Assembly: GCA_023412995.1 (NCBI GenBank)
Contig: JAEZQS010000144.1
Span: 1-6,787, forward strand
Direction: 5' to 3'
Source of the DNA: Pseudomonadota bacterium
Lineage (GTDB): Bacteria > Pseudomonadota > Gammaproteobacteria > Xanthomonadales > Rhodanobacteraceae
Length of the DNA: 6,787 nt
Positions within the stretch are counted from its first letter, which is position 1; the number at the start of each line of letters is the position of its first letter. The translations under genes and the position numbers were made by a program. The notes beneath the pieces are model-generated. The model did not search any database. It worked only from the letters and a program-made list of their open reading frames with translations, and was not told the DNA's origin. Shown piece by piece: positions 1-6,276 of the stretch.

Positions 1-192
1 CTGCTGGCGCGCGATCCCGCGGGCTTCGGTACCGGCGAGCGGCGCGCGCTGGGGATCGCGGCCAGCGGCGAGCTGGGCTATACGCTGGGTGGCAGCACGG
101 CATGCGCGCCGTGCGGCAGCTACCTGCGGGTGTGGCGGCGCCACGACAGCGGCTGGAAACTGCTGGCCGACGTCGGCATGCCGCATCGCTGA
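1..192 (+). CDS. NTF2-like/SnoaL-like (DUF4440-type) protein, C-terminal fragment
   Basis: The first reading frame is open from the window edge to a TGA at 190-192, giving the last 63 residues of a protein whose start lies to the left. The end reads SGELGYTLGG, then GSYLRVWRRHDSGWKLLADV and GMPHR. This is the typical last part of the cone-shaped NTF2/SnoaL fold: a strand with 'G-LGYT-G', then 'G-Y--VWRR---GW-L--D-G-P'. DUF4440-type family members are often small proteins of about 130-170 residues with varied or unknown functions, so no reaction is assigned. A CAPC (CxxC) motif sits in the loop between the two strands; whether it binds metal or forms a disulfide cannot be judged from a fragment. 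The family call rests on the C-terminal strand pattern only. A 155-bp gap with hairpins separates it from the protease gene, so the two are probably not co-transcribed. Confidence 0.65.
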   Translation: MLARDPAGFGTGERRALGIAASGELGYTLGGSTACAPCGSYLRVWRRHDSGWKLLADVGMPHR

Positions 193-202
193 ATCGTGCG
201 TT

Positions 203-219
203 CGGATGGAGACCATCCG
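203..219 (+). terminator. Small hairpin 11 nt after the upstream gene's stop (weak terminator candidate)
   Basis: CGGATGG (203-209) and CCATCCG (213-219) form a perfect 7-bp stem with the 3-nt loop AGA. It begins 11 nt after the stop codon at 192, a normal place for a terminator, but GC-rich sequence without a T-run follows. A second small inverted repeat, CGGAG (240-244) / CTCCG (250-254) with a 5-nt loop, is followed by TCTT. Either could end the upstream transcript inefficiently. No strong intrinsic terminator is visible. Confidence 0.3.
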
Positions 220-280
220 CGCGCGAATGGCCGGTGCGCCGGAGTCGTGCTCCGTCTTGCGACGTAGCCCGGAAGTCTGG

Positions 281-310
281 TTGTGGGCCACGCGCGCGCA
301 GTCGCATACT
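281..310 (+). promoter_or_regulatory. Weak sigma-70-like promoter candidate for the S8 protease gene
   Basis: TTGTGG (281-286) and CATACT (305-310) are separated by 18 bp. They match the -35 consensus at 3 of 6 and the -10 consensus at 4 of 6 positions. This would place the transcription start near 317 and give a leader of about 30 nt before the ATG at 348. It is the best pair I could find by eye in the 193-347 gap, but the match is weak and GC-rich genomes often have poor -10 boxes. Confidence 0.25.
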
Positions 311-347
311 CGCCCGCCTGCAGCCTGCCACCCCACGGGGAACCCCA

Positions 348-3300
348 ATGACGCACCTGCCTCGCCGCACCGCCCTTGCCGCGGCGCTTGCCCTTGCCCT
401 CGGCGCCACGATGACGCCCGCCACGGCGGCCAGCCCGGTCCCGGCCCAACGGCCGAACGTCGCCACCATCGAGTCGGCACAAGCCAATCCCGACCTCCTC
501 ATCCTGCGTGCCGGCGTGTTCGACCCGACCACCCAGCAACTGGACCTGCGTGCCGTTGGCGCCGCGGCGCCTGCCGCTGCGCCCGCCTACGCCATCGTGC
601 AGTTCCAGCCGGGCCAGCTCGGCGCGCGCGACGCGCTGGTGGCGCGCGGCATCGAGTTCGTCGGCTACGTGCCGAACAATGCCTATTACGTCCGCCTCAA
701 CGGCGCCCGCCTCGACGACGTCGCCCGCAATCCCGGCGTGCGCTGGGCCGGCGCGGTGGTACCGGGCCTCAAGCTCGACCCGTCGCTGTGGCTCGCCACG
801 CGCAGCACCTCGCCCGCGCTGCGCAACGACGGCCGCCACGAAGTGATCCTGCAGGGTTTCGATGGCGCCTCTTCCGCGCGCATTGCCGCGCACCTGCAGA
901 AGGCCGTGCCCGGCGTGGAAATCACGATGCGCAGCGAACGCGCCGCGGCCGCGCCGTACGTGCGCGCCAGCATCGCCGCCGGCTCGCTCGACGCCCTGCT
1001 CGAAGCCGCCACCGCGATCGACGACGTCGCCTTCGTGTCGCCGTGGATCGACACCCACACCATGAACGCCGGCGGCATCGGCGCGCTGCAGGGCAACCTC
1101 ACAGGCAGCTGCACCGGCAGCGGCCCGATCTGCGGCGCGGCGCCGCTGTTCGACCAGGGCCTTACCGGCAGCGGCCAGATCATCGCCGTGGCGGACTCGG
1201 GCACCACGCCGAACGCCGCCTGGTTCGCCACCCTCGACAAGGGCGAGGGCCCGCACACCGAGGTCACGTTCTCGGACAACCCGCCGCCGGTGCTGCCGAA
1301 CGTCGGCACGCTGCACCCGGACAACAAGATCATCGGCTACTGGCTGCAGCCGGGTGGCCCGACCGACTACGACTACGTCTCCGGCCACGGCACCCATACC
1401 ACCGGCACCGTCGTCGGCGATGCAGCGGGCACCTTTGGCGCCGACACCTTCATGCCGTCCACGCCCTACCTGCCGCAGCACGACCTGGCCGACGGCATGG
1501 CGCCGAACGCGCAGCTCCTGATGCAGGACATCGGCCCGAACCAGGCCACGTCGGTCATCGCGCAGGATTTCGAGGGCACGCTGCAGCAGGCATACGACGG
1601 CGGCGCGCGCGTGCACAGCGACAGCTGGGGCTCGGGCACCTCGGGCCAGTACAGCAGCAACGACCAGAACGTGGATCGCGCGACGCGCCGGAACGAAGGC
1701 CTGCTGGTGGTCATCGCCGCCGGCAATGACCAGGCGGGCGCGATGGCGGTCGGTTCGCCCGGCAATTCGAAGAACGCGGTCACGGTCGCGGCCCTGGGGC
1801 ATGCCGGCAGCCTCGCCAAGGCCGGCTTCTCCAACGCCGGCCCGACCGCCGACGGGCGCATGAAGCCTGACCTCGCCGCACCCGGCAGCAGCACGGTTTC
1901 CGCACGCAACGGCACCAGCGTCACCGCCACCATCACGGCGCCGCTGACCCGCTCGATGTCCGGTACCTCGATGGCGACGCCCACCGTGGCGGGCAACGCC
2001 CTGCTGCTGCGCCAGTATTTCGCCGACGGCTTCTATCCGCGTGGCTTCCCGCAGGAAGGCGTTTCCACCGACGTGGTGTTCGCCGACGGCTTCGACGGCG
2101 TGCTGCCGCCGCTGCCGGGCGACGGCCAGGCGGTGGATGCGCTCGACCCGACCGGCGCGCTGATGAAGGCGGTGCTGCTCAACAGCACGGTCGCCACCAC
2201 CAGCCCTGCCACGATGCCGAACACCGGCACCGGCTGGGGCCGGCCATGGCTGGATGCCAACCTGTGGTTCAAGGACACCATGCCGGGCGGCGACGACAGC
2301 CGCCGCCTGCGTGTGTTCGAGCGCACCAACGCGTCCGGCCTCGAAACCGGCGAGGTGAACGAGTACACGCTCGCGAACGTCGCCGCTGGCGTCGAGTTCC
2401 GCGCGACGTTGACCTGGTACGACGCCGACGCAGCCCCGGGTGCCGCCTCGACGCTGGTCAACAACCTCGACCTCGAAGTGGTCGCGCCCGGTGGCCAGAC
2501 CTATCTCGGCAACGTGTTCTCCAACAGCGTCTCGGTGACCGGCGGCAGCGCCGATGCCAAGGACACGGTGGAGCAGGTGCGCTTCACCACGCCGGTGGCG
2601 GGGGCCTACACGCTGCGCGTGAAGGCGACGGCGGTACCGGGCAACGGCAGCGCCGGCAGCGACCGCCAGGGCTACGGCCTGGCCGTGTCGGGTGCCTTCG
2701 GCCTGCCCGATCCGGTGCCGTTCCCGGCGCCGATGGCGCTTTCGATCGCCAGCAACGGCAGCAGCGGCGTCGCCATTGGCGCCAACGCGTCCGGCGGCGC
2801 GCAGGGCTTCCAGCTGTACCGCGCCGATGATGCAACCTGCGCCACGGCCGCACCGGGCGAATTCCACCTGGTGGGCAGCGGCCCGGCACTGCCGCTGGTC
2901 GATGACCGTACCCAGGGCGGCTACAGCTACGCCTACAAGGTGCGCGGCGTGCGCGACGACGTCGAGGGCGAGGCGTCCGCCTGCATCGACGTGCTGTCCG
3001 CCGACGACTGCACGCTCACGCCCGAGTTCGACGTGCATTCCGTGGATGTCGATGCCAGCAATGCCAGCTGCAGCGTGCAGCTCTCGTGGGCACCGGCACA
3101 GTCCAGCTGCCCGTCCACGCCGGCCATCACCTACACCGTCGAGCGCGATACCGATCCCTACTTCGGCACGCCATCGGTCATTGCCAGCGGCGTCGCGGGC
3201 ACCACATTCGCCGACACCGACGTCGCCAACGGCGAGCCGTACTACTACCGCGTCCGTGCGGTGGACGGCTCCGGCAACGACTCGCTGGCCTCGGACATCG

Positions 3301-3929
3301 CCAACGCCACGCCGAGCGGCATCGACGGCCCCGATCCGGGCAGCTACCTCGACGATGTCGACACCCACACCTACATGGCGATGGAAGCCCCGTGGCAGAT
3401 CACCGACACGGCCGCCGCCAACGGCAGCTACAGCTACCACGCGGGCAACGACGACGAGCCGTATCCGGACAACACCTGCATCAGCATCATGACCCCGCCG
3501 CTGCAGCTGACCGCCGGTGCCAGCCTCAGCATCCAGGCGCGCTACGACCTGGAGTACCAGTGGGACGGCGTGGTGCAGGAGATTTCCACCGACGGCGGCG
3601 CGACGTGGAACGACCTGCCGCCGGACGGGGGCTACCCGAGTTCGTTCGCGCAGACCACCAATCCGCCGGTCAACGCCTGCGCCTACCCGGCGAGCCACGG
3701 TGCGTTCAACGGCGTATCGACGGCGTCGAACAATGCCGATCCGAACAACGGCAGCGCGACGGCGGTGTTCAAGCCCTTCACCACCAGCCTCGCGTCCCAC
3801 GTCGGGCAGGAAGTGCGGATCCGCTGGCGCTTCTCGTCTGATCCGGCCGCCGGCTTCGACGGCTTCTTCCTCGACCAGGTGCAGGTGACCGGCGCCGCCG
3901 GCCCGGGCAGCTACATGTGCACGCCCTGA
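348..3929 (+). CDS. Secreted subtilisin-family (S8) serine protease, multidomain
   Basis: Predicted exported endopeptidase of 1193 residues. A signal peptide (basic MTHLPRR, hydrophobic Ala/Leu core, cleavage near residues 27-28, ATAAS) supports the ATG at 348, which has a modest GGGGAA Shine-Dalgarno at 337-342. In-frame codons back to 102 would overlap the upstream gene. Residues about 29-235 look like a prodomain (FVGYVPNNAYYVRL). The S8 domain follows: Asp283 (AVADSG), His347 (GHGTHTTG), oxyanion Asn460 (IAAGND) and Ser541 (GTSMATP). Residues about 653-785 form a beta-sandwich as in Kp43-type alkaline proteases (LVNNLDLEVVAPGG). Two Fn3-like segments (about 787-888 and 889-991) and a jelly-roll-like end (about 992-1193, resembling the C-terminal parts of immune-inhibitor-A-type proteases) complete it. 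There are ten cysteines (255, 262, 831, 879, 888, 908, 921, 1044, 1111, 1191), so disulfides are likely. A segment at about 563-600 looks inserted. The substrate is unknown; nutrient-scavenging proteolysis is the likely role. The protease call is very sure, the accessory-domain names less so. Confidence 0.95.
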   Translation: MTHLPRRTALAAALALALGATMTPATAASPVPAQRPNVATIESAQANPDLLILRAGVFDPTTQQLDLRAVGAAAPAAAPAYAIVQFQPGQLGARDALVARGIEFVGYVPNNAYYVRLNGARLDDVARNPGVRWAGAVVPGLKLDPSLWLATRSTSPALRNDGRHEVILQGFDGASSARIAAHLQKAVPGVEITMRSERAAAAPYVRASIAAGSLDALLEAATAIDDVAFVSPWIDTHTMNAGGIGALQGNLTGSCTGSGPICGAAPLFDQGLTGSGQIIAVADSGTTPNAAWFATLDKGEGPHTEVTFSDNPPPVLPNVGTLHPDNKIIGYWLQPGGPTDYDYVSGHGTHTTGTVVGDAAGTFGADTFMPSTPYLPQHDLADGMAPNAQLLMQDIGPNQATSVIAQDFEGTLQQAYDGGARVHSDSWGSGTSGQYSSNDQNVDRATRRNEGLLVVIAAGNDQAGAMAVGSPGNSKNAVTVAALGHAGSLAKAGFSNAGPTADGRMKPDLAAPGSSTVSARNGTSVTATITAPLTRSMSGTSMATPTVAGNALLLRQYFADGFYPRGFPQEGVSTDVVFADGFDGVLPPLPGDGQAVDALDPTGALMKAVLLNSTVATTSPATMPNTGTGWGRPWLDANLWFKDTMPGGDDSRRLRVFERTNASGLETGEVNEYTLANVAAGVEFRATLTWYDADAAPGAASTLVNNLDLEVVAPGGQTYLGNVFSNSVSVTGGSADAKDTVEQVRFTTPVAGAYTLRVKATAVPGNGSAGSDRQGYGLAVSGAFGLPDPVPFPAPMALSIASNGSSGVAIGANASGGAQGFQLYRADDATCATAAPGEFHLVGSGPALPLVDDRTQGGYSYAYKVRGVRDDVEGEASACIDVLSADDCTLTPEFDVHSVDVDASNASCSVQLSWAPAQSSCPSTPAITYTVERDTDPYFGTPSVIASGVAGTTFADTDVANGEPYYYRVRAVDGSGNDSLASDIANATPSGIDGPDPGSYLDDVDTHTYMAMEAPWQITDTAAANGSYSYHAGNDDEPYPDNTCISIMTPPLQLTAGASLSIQARYDLEYQWDGVVQEISTDGGATWNDLPPDGGYPSSFAQTTNPPVNACAYPASHGAFNGVSTASNNADPNNGSATAVFKPFTTSLASHVGQEVRIRWRFSSDPAAGFDGFFLDQVQVTGAAGPGSYMCTP
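2019..2093 (+). repeat. 15-nt in-frame direct repeat, copies 60 nt apart, in the protease gene
   Basis: TTCGCCGACGGCTTC occurs at 2019-2033 and again at 2079-2093, exactly 20 codons apart and in the same frame. It encodes FADGF at residues 558-562 and 578-582. The first copy belongs to the end of the catalytic domain, just after the Ser541 helix (RQYFADGFYPRG). The second is in a Pro/Gly-rich stretch (VVFADGFDGVLPPLPG) that looks like an insertion relative to S8 relatives as I know them. The nucleotide identity is exact; origin by duplication is inference. Confidence 0.7.
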
Positions 3930-3963
3930 TGCGCTAACGTGGCCAGCCATCAGGAATGACCCC

Positions 3964-3997
3964 AAGCCGGCGCGGACATCCCGCGCCGGCTTCGTTT
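3964..3997 (+). terminator. Rho-independent terminator-like hairpin after the protease gene
   Basis: AAGCCGGCGCGG (3964-3975) and CCGCGCCGGCTT (3981-3992) pair perfectly over 12 bp with the 5-nt loop ACATC, followed by CGTTT. The hairpin starts 35 nt after the protease stop codon, so it most likely ends that transcript. The T-tract is short and interrupted (TTCGTTT), as often seen in high-GC genomes. On the minus strand the hairpin is followed by CTTGGGG, so it is probably not an efficient terminator for leftward transcripts. Its right arm ends 8 nt before the mtgA Shine-Dalgarno at 4000, so it may also sit in the mtgA leader. Confidence 0.75.
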
Positions 3998-3999
3998 CC

Positions 4000-4004
4000 G
4001 GAGG
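4000..4004 (+). promoter_or_regulatory. Ribosome binding site that decides the mtgA start
   Basis: GGAGG at 4000-4004 lies 5 nt before the in-frame TTG at 4010-4012, a near-ideal Shine-Dalgarno and spacing. The competing in-frame ATG at 3956 has only AGGA directly abutting it with no spacer, and translation from it would have to run through the terminator hairpin. Confidence 0.75.
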
Positions 4005-4009
4005 CCGAG

Positions 4010-4726
4010 TTGCCCACCGAGCCGAAACGCCCGCTGCCGCGGCGCATCCTGCGCGCGTGCCTGCTCGCCTTGCTGGCCTGGGTCGCGCTCGGCATCGTGG
4101 CGGTCGTCCTGCTCCGCTTCATCCCGCCGGTAGCGTCCTCGGTAATGCTGCAGGACTGGCTGGCCGCCCGCGTGGCCGGCGACGAGTCGTTCGTGCTGCG
4201 CTACCGCTGGACGCCATGGGAGGACGTCGCGCCGGCGCTGCCACTGGCGCTGGTGGCGGCGGAAGACCAGAAGTTCCCGTTCCACCACGGATTCGACCTG
4301 GACGCCATCCAGGACGCGATGGCCGAGGCGGGCGACGGCGGCCGCCTGCGCGGGGCCAGCACCATCAGCCAGCAGGTGGCGAAGAACCTGTTCCTGTGGA
4401 ACGGCCGCAGCTACGTCCGCAAGGGCCTTGAAGCCTGGTTCACCGCGCTCATCGAGCTCACCTGGCCGAAGCGGCGCATCCTGGAGGTGTACCTCAACGT
4501 GGCCGAGTTCGGCCACGGCGTCTACGGCGCGGGAGCCGCCAGCGAGGCGTTTTTCGGCACCCCGCCGGCGCGCCTGACGGCGCACCAGGCGGCACTGCTG
4601 GCGGCGGTCCTGCCCAACCCTGCGCGCTTGCATGCCGCGCGGCCCTCGGCCTACGTGCAGCGCCGCGCCGCCTGGATCGAGCGCCAGGCGCGCCAGCTCG
4701 GTGGCCCGGCTTACCTGCCGCGCTGA
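4010..4726 (+). CDS. mtgA: Monofunctional biosynthetic peptidoglycan glycosyltransferase MtgA
   Basis: Polymerises lipid II into glycan strands on the periplasmic face of the inner membrane; a GT51 enzyme without a transpeptidase domain. A cytoplasmic basic N-terminus (PKRPLPRRILR) and one membrane anchor (about residues 14-37) precede the catalytic domain. The GT51 motifs appear in order: EDQKFPFHHGFD with catalytic Glu85, RGASTISQQVAKNLFLW (114-130), KRRILEVYLNVAEFG with the second Glu159, then GVYGAGAAS and the end of the domain (LTAHQAALLAAVLPNP). From TTG 4010 the protein has 238 residues, close to E. coli MtgA (about 242). Starting at ATG 3956 would add 18 residues encoded through the hairpin and is less likely. 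The gene stands alone on its strand after the protease terminator and converges with acr3, with only 3 bp between stop codons. I see no clear promoter of its own in the 80 bp upstream. Confidence 0.95.
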   Translation: MPTEPKRPLPRRILRACLLALLAWVALGIVAVVLLRFIPPVASSVMLQDWLAARVAGDESFVLRYRWTPWEDVAPALPLALVAAEDQKFPFHHGFDLDAIQDAMAEAGDGGRLRGASTISQQVAKNLFLWNGRSYVRKGLEAWFTALIELTWPKRRILEVYLNVAEFGHGVYGAGAASEAFFGTPPARLTAHQAALLAAVLPNPARLHAARPSAYVQRRAAWIERQARQLGGPAYLPR

Positions 4727-4729
4727 CGC

Positions 4730-5782
4730 TCAGGCGTTCCCGCCGCGCGCGTACCAGTCCTGGCTGCCATTGACCAGCCGCACCACCCCCAGCATCAGCG
4801 GTACTTCGACCAGCACGCCGACCACGGTGGCCAGGGCTGCGCCGGAGCCGAGGCCGAACAAGGCGATCGCCACCGCCACCGCCAGTTCGAAGAAGTTGCT
4901 GGCGCCGATGAGCGCCGACGGTCCGGCGACGCAATGCGCTTCGCCGGCCACCCGATTGAGGCCGTAGGCAAGCCCGGCGTTGATCGCCACCTGCAGCGCG
5001 ACCGGAACCGCCAGCAGCACGATCACCAGCGGCTGGCGGAGGATCGCCTCGCCCTGGAAGCCGAACAGCAGTACGAGCATGGCCAGCAAGGCGAGCATCG
5101 ACCAGGGTTGCAGCGTTCGCGCGGCAGCTTCCACGCCGCCCGTCCGTCGCGCGACGCGGGCGCGCAATGCCTGCGCCAGCGCGAGTGGCGCCACGATGTA
5201 CAGCGCGACCGACAGCAGCAGGGTCTGCCACGGCACCGTGATCGAGGCTATGCCGAGCAGCAGCGCCACGACCGGCGCGAATGCGAACACCATGATGGTG
5301 TCGTTGAGCGCCACCTGCGCCAGGGTGAAGTTGGCGTCGCCGCGCACCAGCTGGCTCCACACGAAGACCATCGCGGTGCATGGCGCGGCAGCAAGCAGGA
5401 TCAGTCCGGCGACGTAGCCGTCATGCTCCGCCTCCGGCAGCCAGCCGGAAAACACGTGGCGCACGAAGAGCCAGGCCAGCAGCGCCATGGAAAAGGGCTT
5501 GACGGCCCAGTTCACGAACACGGTCACGCCGAAGCCGCGCCAGTGGCGGCGTATGCCCGCCAGCGCGCCGAAGTCCACGCGCAGCAGCATCGGCACGATC
5601 ATCACCCAGATCAGCACCCCGACCGCCAGGTTGATGCGGCCGAGCTCAAGCGCAGCGAGCGACGCGAACACCCCCGGCGCCAGATGGCCGAGCGCGATGC
5701 CGACGGCGATGCAGAGCGCGACCCACAGGCTGAGGCCGCGCTCGAGCAGCGTCATCGAGGCCGCGGCGGCGGGGCTGCTCAC
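4730..5782 (-). CDS. acr3: ACR3-family arsenite efflux permease
   Basis: Inner-membrane transporter that exports arsenite, the product of the two genes before it in the operon. The 350-residue protein is hydrophobic throughout, consistent with the ten membrane helices of the Acr3 (BART superfamily) fold, and begins its core with LLERGLSLWVALCIAVGIALG. Family signatures include the Cys in AAAPCTAMVFVWSQL (Cys135), known to be essential for transport in Acr3 proteins, the NDTIMVFAFAP segment, and the conserved Glu in SNFFELAVA (Glu299). The GTG at 5782 is chosen because it overlaps the arsC stop as GTGA and has GGGGA 6-7 nt upstream, indicating translational coupling. An ATG at 5755 (341 residues, MTLLERG) is possible but has no visible Shine-Dalgarno. 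No terminator is visible in the 3 bp before the convergent mtgA stop. This is Acr3, not the unrelated ArsB antiporter. Confidence 0.95.
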   Translation of the reverse strand: MSSPAAAASMTLLERGLSLWVALCIAVGIALGHLAPGVFASLAALELGRINLAVGVLIWVMIVPMLLRVDFGALAGIRRHWRGFGVTVFVNWAVKPFSMALLAWLFVRHVFSGWLPEAEHDGYVAGLILLAAAPCTAMVFVWSQLVRGDANFTLAQVALNDTIMVFAFAPVVALLLGIASITVPWQTLLLSVALYIVAPLALAQALRARVARRTGGVEAAARTLQPWSMLALLAMLVLLFGFQGEAILRQPLVIVLLAVPVALQVAINAGLAYGLNRVAGEAHCVAGPSALIGASNFFELAVAVAIALFGLGSGAALATVVGVLVEVPLMLGVVRLVNGSQDWYARGGNA

Positions 5783-6267
5783 GGGGTTTCCCCGCCGATG
5801 CGGCGCAACGCCGGTGCGCCGGCACCGCCGAGCACGTCGTCGGGCAGCGCGACCAGCCGCTCGACGCGATGGCGCAGCACCGACCAGGCGCGCCCGTAGG
5901 CCGCTCGCCGCATCTCCGCACTGCCTTCGACCGACGCCGGGTCGGCGACGCCCCAGTGCGCGATGGCCGGGTGCCCCGGCCAGATCGGGCAAGCCTCGCC
6001 AGCGGCACCGTCGCAGACCGTGACGACGAAGTCCATTTCCGGTGCGCCGGGCGCGGCGTACTCGTCCCACGACTTGCTGCGCAGGCGTTGCCGCGGGTAG
6101 CCAAGTTCCGCCGCAAATCTGGCGGCAAGGGGCTGCACCCTGCCGCTGGGACGGCTCCCGGCACTGAACGCGGTGAAGCGTCCGCCACCGAGTACCCCCA
6201 ACAGCGCCTCCGCCATCAGGCTGCGGGCCGAATTGCCGGTGCAGAGGAACAGTACGTTGCGGTTCAT
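5779..6267 (-). CDS. arsC: Arsenate reductase ArsC (low-molecular-weight phosphatase fold)
   Basis: Reduces arsenate to arsenite in the cytoplasm for export by Acr3. The 162-residue protein opens with the P-loop CTGNSARS: nucleophile Cys9 and Arg15 form the CX5R motif. VTVCDGAAGEACPIWPG follows with Cys85 and Cys93, then HWGVADP with the general-acid Asp109. The two downstream cysteines fit the relay used by thioredoxin-linked ArsC enzymes, although their spacing (seven residues between) is one longer than in the staphylococcal pI258 type as I remember it, so the electron donor (thioredoxin or glutathione/glutaredoxin) is open. The ATG at 6267 is preferred because it gives the usual short N-terminus (MNRNVLFLC). 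A GTG at 6276, directly after the arsI stop, would add three residues (M-Q-A) and has no Shine-Dalgarno. Ribosome binding for either start is weak (AGG near 6270), so coupling to arsI is likely. Confidence 0.93.
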   Translation of the reverse strand: MNRNVLFLCTGNSARSLMAEALLGVLGGGRFTAFSAGSRPSGRVQPLAARFAAELGYPRQRLRSKSWDEYAAPGAPEMDFVVTVCDGAAGEACPIWPGHPAIAHWGVADPASVEGSAEMRRAAYGRAWSVLRHRVERLVALPDDVLGGAGAPALRRIGGETP

Positions 6268-6276
6268 CGCCTGCAC

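Noticed and set aside
102..347. An 82-codon upstream extension of the protease frame starting at ATG 102
   Set aside because: It overlaps the 3' end of the NTF2-like gene, has no Shine-Dalgarno, is not protein-like, and would bury the obvious signal peptide that begins at 348.
89..1729. A 546-codon plus-strand frame across the start of the protease gene
   Set aside because: The translation is Arg/Pro/His-rich and low in hydrophobic order, typical of a shifted frame in GC-rich DNA, and it overlaps the genuine catalytic-domain frame.
120..3965. A 1281-codon open frame on the minus strand, antisense to the whole protease gene
   Set aside because: The first base of each antisense codon faces the G/C-rich third base of the sense codons, so stop codons (which begin with T) are rare there. 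The translation is Arg/Gly/Ala-rich with no recognisable domain, while the sense strand encodes a clear S8 protease.
4726..4737. Possible shared terminator between mtgA and acr3
   Set aside because: ACGC-TCAG-GCGT gives only four base pairs with no T-tract on either strand.
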